Assembly (NCBI GenBank): GCA_016490735.1
Contig: JAEMWC010000123.1
Coordinates: 351,001-415,000 of the forward strand
Source of the DNA: Pachyseris speciosa
Lineage: Eukaryota > Cnidaria > Anthozoa > Scleractinia > Pachyseridae
DNA: 64,000 bases
Direction of reading: 5' to 3'
Shown here piece by piece: positions 12,805 to 46,330 of the stretch. The notes beneath the pieces were generated by a model, which did no database searches, was not told the DNA's origin, and worked only from the letters and a program-made list of their open reading frames with translations. The translations under genes were made by a program, and so were the position numbers. Position 1 is the first letter of the stretch. Every line of letters starts with the position of its first letter.

Positions 12805-13253
12805 AGATGTTAGTGAGAGCAGCCAAAACCACTGTAGGAATGACAAATGTTTGTCTTCTACGTTGAAAACAGCACACTAATTTGCATATGTCAAAAGAAA
12901 CTTGAAACCTTCCGACAACACGTAACGTATTCATTTCAGTTGACCTGAGATCGGAGTAAAATCACACCACGAGGAGGCCGAGATTTTCGTTTGTCATCGA
13001 GGACCATCGGAAAATCCTCGCTAATACGAAGTGTTCGCGAGAGAGCACAACATATTTGCTGATTGGCTCCGAAGCATATTCTATTGTTACTTACTTACTT
13101 TCGGAAAGTCAAGACGATGGCAATAGTAAAAAAATGATTGGCTTCTAAATGGAGTTCCCGGTATATTAAACTTTCAACCTAATGTAAACTTGTTTTATGC
13201 TGTTCAGTCTTTTATCTCCCAAACAAATCGTTTCTCGTAATTGAATTAATCTT

Positions 13254-13285
<32 letters not shown>

Positions 13286-13680
13286 ATTGTTTTATTTTCT
13301 GTTTGTTGTTGTTGTTGTCTCTTTGCTTTGACCGTGATGGTGAAATAATAACAATGTAAAAAAATAAGCTCTCTTGATTAGTACTATGTGCTCTTAGAGC
13401 AAATGCCGAAAACAAATATTGCTTAAATAAAAACAAGAGGCTGCAATTAGCCTAAACTCGGGCTTGCAAAAAACAGTATTGTATCCCTAACTTAGCGCTA
13501 AACAAAAGAATAGAGGGAATTCTGTCTTTCTTACATCGGACGCATTGTGTTTAGCTTGTGTTGGAGTCTATTTCTTTAGACCCCTATCAACATATATTCC
13601 TCTAAAATACAGCTCAACCATTGAGAACAATAATTATAACACTTGTAAAAAATATTTCTAAAAGAACAAGAAAAAGAGAA
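12805..13680. other. Intergenic, no gene recognised
   Basis: A T/A-rich simple run (TTTATTTATTTATTTT then TTGTTGTTG) occupies 13250-13318. No coding signal. Confidence 0.5.
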
Positions 13681-13689
13681 ACAGAAAAA

Positions 13690-13785
13690 ATAAAGCCCGT
13701 GATATATACCACTAAAAGACATCGAACCCGGGTTAGCTGCGTCACAGGCAGGATGACCTTTAGGCCACAGAGGTGCATGGTGATA
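13690..13785 (-). repeat. tRNA-derived sequence (SINE-like or tRNA pseudogene)
   Basis: On the minus strand, TGTGGCCTAAAGGTCATCC resembles a box A/D-arm, followed by an anticodon-arm-like CCTGCCTGTGACGCAGC and a box B-like GGGTTCGATGTC. The acceptor arm does not pair, so this is not a functional tRNA. It most resembles Glu/Asp/His-type tRNAs. Confidence 0.45.
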
Positions 13786-14193
13786 AAAATAGTGTATTGA
13801 TTCCAAAAAAAAACTAAGCACACTTGTTTTCGCTTCGATGGATAATTGTTTGAGAAAGGAAATGCTTATCGAACGATGTAGGATTTTTTCGCATAAACGT
13901 TAATGGAGTCTCGGTGAAATGTGAGTAGAAAATTAATTAGCAGAGTGAAACTGTTTACAAATACGTCAATCCAGGGTCATTTGAAACACAAGAAAGGAAC
14001 GTTTCTGGACAGTTTCAAGTGACGCTAGTACATTTGTAAAAACTAATCGCTTATCATTCAAAAATTAAAGTCCAGAAATTGAGATATTGTGGGAAAATAG
14101 TAAATAAACTACCTGTCAAAGTCTCAGGGGTGTGTGGTATCCCGTACTTGAGTTATTCAACAAAATGTACATCTCAATGGAGCGGATACGGGG

Positions 14194-14360
14194 AACACGG
14201 CAGTCCATCTGGAGTTAAATTTTGGTCATGTTAAAAGCTTTCTTCTCGCTGTTGAACTTGCAAACATTCGTATAGACACTTGTCTTAACATATTAGTTGT
14301 TCAGACTTCAAAGACACAAGGTGAATCGACGTTTTCCGATACGTGACAACAGGCATCATT
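14194..14360. repeat. Direct duplication, copy 1
   Basis: It begins AACACGGCAGTCCATCTGG and ends near ACAACAGGCATCA. About 94% identical by eye to the copy at 14570-14735; the offset is 376 bp. A MITE lies between the two copies. Confidence 0.75.
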
Positions 14361-14423
14361 CTTGCTGTTGATATGAGATTTACACTTCCGAATCACTCGG
14401 CCGTGAAAGGTCAAACTCCCTTT

Positions 14424-14547
14424 GTCTGTAGTCTCTAATTTTTGGCGCTCCCCTCGCCCCTCGCATCACGTCTCCTCGCAACTTCGCGCGCGCACGTGTC
14501 TTTAGCCCGCCCCACAATCCATCGCCAAAATTAGAGACTACTCGCAG
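14424..14547. mobile_element. Short MITE with GTAGTCTCTAAT termini
   Basis: Inverted ends GTAGTCTCTAATTTTTGGCG / CGCCAAAATTAGAGACTAC. The interior is very GC- and C-rich (CTCCCCTCGCCCCTCGC, CGCGCGCGCACG). It is the same family as the element at 44468-44646 but shorter inside. Confidence 0.65.
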
Positions 14548-14569
14548 TCTACTGAAGCAGACACGAGGA

Positions 14570-14735
14570 AACACGGCAGTCCATCTGGAGTTAAGTTTAC
14601 TCATGTTAAAAGCTTTCTTCTCGCCGTTGAACTTGCAAACATTCGCATAGACACTTCTCTTAACATATTGTTTGTTCAGACTTCAAAAGACACAAGGTGA
14701 ATCGACATTTTCCGATACGTGACAACAGGCATCAC
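14570..14735. repeat. Direct duplication, copy 2
   Basis: Second copy of the segment at 14194-14360, with scattered substitutions. The pair may reflect a segmental duplication that enclosed or preceded the MITE between them. Confidence 0.75.
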
Positions 14736-15044
14736 TCTGTTAAAAAAATAGTTAGCGCTTGCGCAGAAACGCCGGAAGTGAGCTTTGTGGATGATACTCG
14801 ACGACGAAAAAGAACAACCGTCGGTAATCTTAGACTCGGGCGCCGCGCGAGACGCGGGCAGCCCGAGTAAAAATTGTTTCAAGTTTGTTTGTGAAATACG
14901 AGTCTCCAAAAGTTGCCCCCTTTGCTCTCGAAAACAAAACAGACAACTAAACATGTGTTTGGCCAAAATAGGGAATTTATTGTGAACTATAATGACGATA
15001 TAAAAAGCACGGGCTAAAAACGCAATTAAACTCCTCGAAGCGCA

Positions 15045-17085
15045 TTAAGGTGGTATGTACCTCAAAAAATGCACTTTTTCAACAAGCTCTTTTACAAAAT
15101 GTAACCAATGCACCTTTAATCTAGACCACAATACAAGTTTATTTATGTGCTTGTTTGCCCATTATGTTGCTATGGTAACCAGGTGGGCGGGGCTTTACCT
15201 GCTGTAAGGTGTCTCTACTATAACATTTCTAACTCTTAAAGTTTTCAACAAAACTTTGAAACTTTCAGGAAATAATCTTCAGGGGCACTGCTATGCAATA
15301 AACTAAAAAAAATGCCATATTGCACTATTAGACTGAAAATTTACACTATCATTTTCCTGAGAAGCCAAAATTGACACAAACTTCAAATTTTAAAATTTTG
15401 ATTTTAAGAGCCATTTGGACCAAACTGGCTATCTGTAGTTCATTGCATGCAAAAATATATACACAAACTTCTCTGAAAAAATTAGACAAATCCATCAAAT
15501 CCTTATAAAAATATCACTGTTACAGTTTTCGCAGTTTCGCAAAATTCTAAATACTGAGAAAAGGGCTTTAAAAGTTTTTAAAATTATTTATCAAGAATTT
15601 TAACACAGAATATATGGTCTAAAATGTCTAAAACTGTCCAGAGGCATAATTGGGACCCTCTGCCTGCTTTGTTTTGTCATCTTTTCTTTTTCTTTGGCCC
15701 CTGAGAACTTTTCTTCTTCTTTTGGTGTCACCTTGGCTCTTTCTCTGTGCCAGGTGAACACGTGTTTGATTCTGTTGTTGGCATCCAGCTTCAGTGAACT
15801 TTCCTGGAGGAATGCCCAGAGCATCAAAAAGCTTCAAAACAGCACTGTTCTTGTCTAAATGTTCATGCAGCTCACACTGCTTACATGCCTGGCTAAGGGC
15901 CTCAACATCAACAACTTTTCCTGTGTCAATAGAGATCACAGTTACACAGCCATTTCTTGATGAAAATCCTCTTTTCTGCCATGTCCCATCACAAGACACA
16001 CCACAATTTACAGGCTCAGATCCAGCAGAATCATTTGGCTCCTTCAGATTCCTTACTTCCTCAGCTGCATTACTCATGCTTTCTTTTGCAATAGATCGCA
16101 AACAAGATGTAATAACGCCGGAAATCTTCGAATAATTTTTCGCAGCTGGGGGTGGGGGCATGTTCATTAAAGTACAAAATTTTTGTGCACCTGTACGCCC
16201 TTTTCCGAGGGTTCTCATACCATAAACAAGACGTCTGTTTACCTCAAAGCTCTTTCCCTGCTGTTTGGAGGTATAAAATGAATATTTCCAGCCACAATTT
16301 TCGCATAATAAACGCAGGCTCGAGGCACAGCCCTTCCTATTAATTTCGTCTTCCATAAACAGAAGATCTAATTCACCACATTGATGACATCCCAACATCG
16401 AGAGCACATTGCACAATACTTCCATGTCAAAGAACCTGAAGCCTGTAATCGTAGGCCCACTACTAGGTGATGTTTCATCAGGCTTATCCACTGGCTTCTT
16501 TTCTTCGGTGTCCTCTTTGAGTTTCCGGTAAGAGGCAGACAAAGTTTCCTTTTCCTGATGATCGGGCTCCCGATCGTCAGTTGAAGTATTCGGCGATTTA
16601 AATTCATCTCCAAGCCCATCAGAACCATTTCCTCCATCTACACCGTCTCCCTGATTGTGTTTGGTGAATCTATTGCCGTAAAACTTACGTTTCTTTCGTC
16701 TTTGAGAAGAAAACTTGGGTTTTGCCATTCTGTAGCAGATCGTTCCACAATTTGGAAAACAAAAATGGCGGCATTACGTCCAACTTACATCAAAACGAGG
16801 TCAGAAGCTCAGAATAGGTGCCAGTCTCCCAGAGGAGAATAGTGGCGGGACTACGATCTTTTGTCCCTTTCCTGTCGCGAAAACTGACGCGTAAATAAAC
16901 CTGTTTCCATGGCAACGAATCGACATGTCCTTGTTTGAGCTGAAATATTTCTTTTTCCGTTCAGATATTAGCAGAAAAACCCCTCTCAGAATAAAAACAA
17001 GGCATTGAAGGTTTGAAAATCAATAAAAAAAATTTTTAACCAATATTCGAAATTTTTGCGTTTTTTGAGGTACATACCACCTTAA
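15045..17085 (-). mobile_element. Kolobok/Mutator-like DNA transposon with TTAA target duplications
   Basis: TTAA at 15045-15048 and 17082-17085 flank perfect inverted ends GGTGGTATGTACCTCAAAAA at the left and the reverse complement at the right. The element is 2.0 kb and carries one minus-strand transposase-derived ORF. TTAA duplications are the hallmark of Kolobok (and piggyBac) elements. The encoded protein belongs to the family often labelled Mutator-like transposase in cnidarians, so Kolobok is the better superfamily call. Family assignment is inference from the TSD plus protein motifs. Confidence 0.8.
15628..16728 (-). pseudogene. Internally deleted Kolobok/Mutator-like transposase
   Basis: An intact 366-codon frame starting MAKPKFSSQRRKKRKFYGNR. 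Residues 1-90 are basic and disordered. A cysteine-rich module follows at about 113-150 (CHQCGELDLLF, LCENCGWKY). Then comes the first part of a DDE-like core, VNCGVSCDGTWQKRGF at about 246-261, followed by VTVISIDTGKVVDVEALS and CKQCELHEHLD. The frame then jumps to a C-terminal tail (FDALGIPPGKF, then a Lys/Arg-rich end GQRKRKDD... to YASGQF). Full-length relatives have several hundred residues with the remaining acidic catalytic residues at this point, so a clean in-frame deletion removed the catalytic middle. The protein may still bind DNA but should not transpose. It could be an intact repressor-like derivative. Confidence 0.75.
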
Positions 17086-17308
17086 CTACAACAACAGTAA
17101 AATCTAATGAATAAAATTTAAAACAAGGGAGGGAGGGAGGGAGGGAAAAGGAACACGGCAGAGTAACAGCCGGTACAACTGACTTCGGTCTATATAACAC
17201 TGACAAGATATAGCAATGTGACGCACCCTGAATCTGCTGTGAAATATATGAAACCCCAACCATGACATAAATCAGCTCACTTATCCGGGAGGCAATTAAT
17301 TATTTTAA

Positions 17309-17593
17309 TTAAGGTGGCTCCTACCAGTTTCCAGCATTTTCAAGCACTACTATTTTGATGGATTATTACTACCAATCTTTATAAAGTATTCCCTTTAAAG
17401 TGGTATCAAAGAAATGCGCAATCATTGGTGAACAAGCTACGAAACTTTTTTTGACATAACAGGTTACCATAGCAACACCATAGCCTGCTCGGTGAACCCA
17501 ATTTTGTATTGTTAAAAAGTAATAAGCATGTCGAGAGCCAACTTTTTGCAAAGTTTAAAAAAAATTGCAGGAGCGGATTCAGAGCCACCTTAA
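17309..17593. mobile_element. TTAA MITE, copy 1 of head-to-head pair
   Basis: TTAA at 17309-17312 and 17590-17593, with ends GGTGGCTCCTACC and AGAGCCACC. The interior is AT-rich. It is the mirror image of the copy at 17606-17929, from which 12 bp separate it. Confidence 0.7.
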
Positions 17594-17605
17594 ATTTTCG
17601 AAAAT

Positions 17606-17929
17606 TTAAGGTGGCTCTGAGTCCGCTCCTACAATTTTTTTTAACTTTGCAAAGTTTTATTTTATTATGCAAATTATTTCCCAAAAATAAAAAACGGGGG
17701 TCACCAAGCTCGTTTTTTAGTTGTCGCTTAAAGCTAAAATTGGGGGTGTTTTTAACAGGTTGACATTGCTATGGTAACCTGTTATGTTAAAAAAAGTTTC
17801 ATAACTTGTTCATCAATGATTGGGTATTTCTTTGATACCAATTTAAAGGTAACTTATAAAGAATGGTAGCAATGATCCATCAAAACAATAGTGCTTGATA
17901 ATGCTAGAAACTGATAGGAGCCACCTTAA
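17606..17929. mobile_element. TTAA MITE, copy 2 of head-to-head pair
   Basis: TTAA at 17606-17609 and 17926-17929. It shares GTCCGCTCC...AATTTTTTTTAA, GTAACCTGTTATGTTAAAAAA and CTGATAGGAGCCACC with the reverse complement of copy 1. The 12 bp between the copies (17594-17605) is itself a perfect palindrome, ATTTTCGAAAAT. Confidence 0.7.
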
Positions 17930-19387
17930 CTGAATATAAAATACTGAAAACAACTGCATGTAGGGCTGGTTCAAATTGCGAGCAAGTACTTTTTCTCTTA
18001 CATGAATGGCCCGTGTTAACACGAACAGGTATTGGAAGATTTCAAATTGGGACTGAAAAGAAAATAGTATTCATTCGACTACCGGCAATATTGGTTTACT
18101 GAAACAAAAATAAAGTGCAATTCCCAAAGGTTTAGCTTAGGACACCAACATGGTCACCGTTTCTTTGTTTTGGAACACCAACATGACCGCTCTATATCCT
18201 CTATTTATTTTATCGCCATTTTTCTTAGACACAATGACAAAACTTTTTCAAGTTGCAATAAATTTCCATGCCATCCATGTCCATAAACAACCGGAAATAC
18301 TTTCAATGCACATATTAAGCTCCTCATAAGAAAACTAAAATATTTTAAATGCTGCGCTGTTGCAAACATGTTTGGGTTCAGATCCAAGTTACAGAACAGT
18401 GCCTCTAAGTTTCTTTTCTCTTCTGTAGAACTCTCTTAAATGAATTTCTTGGAGACTTAGTTATGGCCGCTGAATGGGAAGCAGAGTAAAGCACTCCCTC
18501 CCATCCCCCTCCAAAAACCAACGTAGTTGTTGGACATTTAACAGTCACTCTCACTAAAGAACAGAGATTTAATTCACTTTTATTAGGGAATGGCCTGATC
18601 TGAAATCACTTTGTTGCATGGGGAGAACCACATTATATTGCTTTGCAGGTGGAGGGGGGGGGGGGGGGGGGGTTACAGTTCCTTACAGCCCTATATCTTC
18701 CATGGGGCATGAGGGTTAAAGGAACAAGAGAGGCACAACATTTTGATAACACCAATGGCTCAAGTTTATTTCTCACAAGAAACAAATTGTTTCGCGTACA
18801 TTTTGTGGAATGCTTTCAAGGTTCACACTAACCAACTAATCAAACATTGAAACCACACCAGCCAAATGTCCGATTGACCAGCCTAGTTAAGTCCAACTAT
18901 TTAACAACTGAGACTGCAGGCTCCAGCTTTCTGTAGAGTGATAGTTGGCAAGCAATGAAGTCAGCTATAAAGGTTGATAGCAGCTGTGACAAACCCTCTG
19001 ATTAATTAATCATTGTTTTAATTTAACCCAATGACCCGTCTCTTCAACGAACAAATTCAGTGGAAGTGCTTATAATGTCTAGCTAGTTGGTTCGTCAGTG
19101 CTTCAATTCTCCCTTGCATGCTACCAGGCAGTCTGTCAGTCTATCAAAAACTTGTCCACCATTGCAAAGCCAATCAGATTTCCAGTTTACCTAATAGTCT
19201 GTTGGAGGATACACTTAAAATTAAGTGCAGTATACAACATACACAAAAACGTTTGCTCAATTATTCTTGAAAATCATGCTTGATAACACTTGCAGAGTGA
19301 CACCACACCCAACATAGCATGACTGGAGTGATATGAACAATCACATAACTAGTTAAATAGCCTTTCAACAGCAGTCTTCAGCCTTGA
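17930..19387. other. Intergenic with MCM4 3' UTR; poly-G run
   Basis: No further gene seen. A run of about 20 G lies at 18654-18672. Two diverged copies of ACACCAACATG... at 18141 and 18167 look like repeat sequence. The MCM4 3' UTR should occupy the right-hand part (about 18750-19387). Confidence 0.45.
18765..18770 (-). promoter_or_regulatory. Candidate MCM4 polyadenylation signal AATAAA
   Basis: TTTATT on the plus strand gives AATAAA on the minus strand, about 620 bp after the MCM4 stop codon. Other copies exist (for example near 18560), so the true site is uncertain. Confidence 0.25.
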
Positions 19388-43395
<24,008 letters not shown>

Positions 43396-43679
43396 CTTGC
43401 TTGCTGTGAAGCCGATCAGCAGACTCACGTGTCAAAAAGCGCGGGAAAATGAACCAGGTGACAAGGAAGCTCGAGTAACCTTCTGAGAATAGCTAACCTT
43501 GGACTGGACTCGAATGAACTGGACTAGTAAAACAATATGAACTTTGTAAAACGAGAACTTGTAAAGCACAAACTTATACAGTAATAAGCAAAGAGCATTA
43601 CACAATGACATTAACAGCCAGACAGTAACATTAGTTCCAACATGTAAAGCAATGCAAAACCAAAGCAAAACCATAGAAC

Positions 43680-43986
43680 GGTTTTCAATTGAGTGTCGAA
43701 AGTAATTATTGTTTTACTTTGGTTTTGCATCGCTTCGCTCTGTGATTGGCCAGGAAAACTCGGGCCACTTTCTCAAACAATGAGAAGTAAAACCAAAACC
43801 AATTGTGATTTGCACGCACGTATTTTCCCGAGCTTAAGGCCGGCTGCATGTAATTGCTTCGTATTCTGATTGGCTCATTTCATTGCTTACTTCTGTTGTG
43901 ATTGGCTGGAGTAATTGCTTTGGTTTTGGTTTTACGACACTCAATTGAAAAGCGCTCTAATTACTTTCGACACTCAATTGAAAACC
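43680..43986. mobile_element. MITE upstream of MCM4
   Basis: GGTTTTCAATTGAGTGTCG at 43680 and the inverse CGACACTCAATTGAAAACC ending 43986. The right terminus is doubled (TACGACACTCAATTGAAAAG occurs again at 43934). It contains several TGATTGGCT (inverted CCAAT-like) words. It lies about 290 bp upstream of the MCM4 start codon and could affect its promoter. Confidence 0.65.
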
Positions 43987-44199
43987 TTTCTATCAGCCTT
44001 GCATTTGTCATATTCTATTTCTTTTGGATGATTAGATCTCAAGTAGATCCTACGTAAGCTATCGGCATTATTGTTGGAGGTCCTTTGCTTATTACTATTA
44101 TAAAACAAAGCGTACAAAATAAAACCTGCACCTACATTGTATTGCACATCCAATAAAAAAATAACAATTATAGCGTACGAGTTTTATAGCGTAATATTG

Positions 44200-44272
44200 A
44201 AGTCCGGTCCTTTATGAACCTTTATGAACCTTTATGAACCGGTCCTGTCCAGTCCAGTCCAGTCCAGTCTAT
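44200..44272. repeat. Short tandem repeats
   Basis: Three copies of CCTTTATGAA(CC) followed by five copies of (C)CAGTC. Confidence 0.7.
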
Positions 44273-44467
44273 GCTTCATAGTATGCCCACCAGACCTGTA
44301 TTTTTCATCGGTCCCTATGACATGTAGCTTCTTTTGTTATCAGGGCTAGGGGTATTGTTTCTGTTGTAAGATACAGGCTCTCTCTATCTCGCTTCTGCCT
44401 CGAGTTACAGTAAACTTATTTCTTAACCCCACTGGGCGTACTATACAAACTTGACACCACTGATTTA

Positions 44468-44646
44468 CGAGTAGTCTCTTATTTCGGCGGTGGATTGTGG
44501 GGCGGGAGAAATACACGCGTGCGCGAAATTGCGAGGAGACGCCACACGAGGGGAGTGCCGAAATTTTAGGCACCCTCCTCGCGTTCGCACGCCCGCGTGT
44601 CTTTCTCCTTCTCCACAATCTATCATCGAAATTAGAGACTACTCAC
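44468..44646. mobile_element. MITE with GAGTAGTCTCT termini (same family as 14424-14547)
   Basis: GAGTAGTCTCTTATTTCGGCGG at the left, AAATTAGAGACTACTC at the right. The interior repeats in mirrored form a CACAATC...CGCGTGT...CTCCTCGC block. Opposite orientation to the 14.4-kb copy, which lacks one half of the interior. Confidence 0.65.
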
Positions 44647-44773
44647 AGTCTCCCACTAATTTCACTAGAAAATGTTTCCTTTGGGGGTGATTTTGGTTGC
44701 AATTTGAGGTGATTCAAAATACACTTAGGCACTATAATCTTTTCTAGCTTGTCTTGGTGTTGATGTCTGTCCT

Positions 44774-45581
44774 GAATAAGCCTTTCCCGATTGTACTCGT
44801 AAAATGCCGAAAAGTTGCTCATTGCAATGCCAAAAGTTGCTAAAAAAATTGCCAAAAATCCAAAAAAGTTGCTACGTAAATTTCAAAAGTTGCAACCAAA
44901 ATTGCTTGATATTTTTATAAAAACGTTAATTAAAAGCTCTAATTTTCGCCCTTCCCAATTGCTTAACGAAACAAAACACATGGTTCACTTGACGTCTTGC
45001 TGAACGATATGAGGGAACTTGACTAAAACTAACTCTGCCATAAGGTAAGGATCCCAATAGTTGGTTTGCACGTTACGTCATCAACGCCATGCTGGTAGAG
45101 GTAAACAACAGATCTCTCATTTGCTCCTTTTGTTCGTCCACCGGCATTTGTTTGTTCACCATTATTATCTGTGTCTCTAGAGATTGGCTGCAACGTTACC
45201 ACGTGACAGATTATTTGTTCAGTACGAAGATAACATTAATTTCGCATAAATAGGTGGTTTGCAATCAATCTCCAGAGACACATAACAATGGTGAAACGAA
45301 CAAATGCTGGTGGACGAACAAAAGGAGCTAATGAGAGATTTATTATGTATGTTCACCAGCATGGCGGCGATGACGTAACGTGAAAACCACCTGTTGACCA
45401 TTTCTATCAAATTGTTCACTTTTTCGTGCTTGATGTGTACTGTAAACCCACACTTTGCTCAAAAGTTGCTCAGAAAGGCAAAACTTGTTTTAGGTTGCTA
45501 TAAGTGCAAAAGCCAAAAAGTTGCTCCAGACGTTAAAAGTTGCTCAAAAGTTGCCGAGCACAATCGGGACAGGCCTAATCC
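44774..45581. mobile_element. TIR element with AAAAGTTGC motif arrays
   Basis: The ends GAATAAGCCTTTCCCGATTGTACTCG and the inverse CGAGCACAATCGGGACAGGCCTAATC. Eight copies of AAAAGTTGC, all in the same orientation, sit next to the two ends (44811-44893 and 45461-45556). A second MITE occupies its middle. Confidence 0.55.
45059..45393. mobile_element. MITE nested in the AAAAGTTGC element
   Basis: GGTTTGCACGTTACGTCATC at the left and GATGACGTAACGTGAAAACC at the right. The interior also forms long imperfect arms (GTTCGTCCACCGGCATTTG / AATGCTGGTGGACGAAC). Confidence 0.6.
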
Positions 45582-46330
45582 TGAAACTTCACTACGAAAC
45601 TGAAAACTGTCACTCTGAGACCAGGCCCTGCAAATCATCTGCACCCAAAATTGACACTGAAACTAGTTCTATAAAACATAAACTTTATTTATTGAAAATA
45701 AATAAAACAACATAATACAACGTGTGAAAATTCTGGAAATTATTTTGTGTAACTTTGAATTGAAATATTTTTCTCCATCAATTAATCTATCAATTTGTAA
45801 ATTGTTTTATTTGTTTTTAGTCAGAACTTCAATCGAATAATTCTGTTTTATTTTTATTTTGGCAGAACAATGTAACTATTAACTTGCTTGCGTTACTTTA
45901 CTTCGCGGCTAGCCATGGACTAGCTTTCTCGTCAAGGTCAAGGCTCAGCGTGGAACGTTGTCCTCTGGCAACAAAGAGTTTCAGCGACGCTGCTACATGA
46001 AGCACTATTTTTTCCATTCTATACACAGAAATATTACTTAATGTAGCTTCGCCCTAAAAGTGCTGATTAAATTTGACATTTAAAACGTCTTAAATAAAAA
46101 AGAAACTTCTCCTTCGATTTACTTTACTTGAGAAATTTAGTTCTAGGAAAACGAAATGAACATATTTTTCATTTGCGCAAAATTTATTCTGAGATACTCG
46201 ACGAGACTGCAAATAAGAAATTCTCCATTCAACAGATTCTTGAGTCATTTCTTATATTGCTCTCCCCACTCTCTGCGCTTTCAAATTTTTTTGACTTTGA
46301 ATCCGGCCAAGCAGCACTGAAGGTCTTTAA

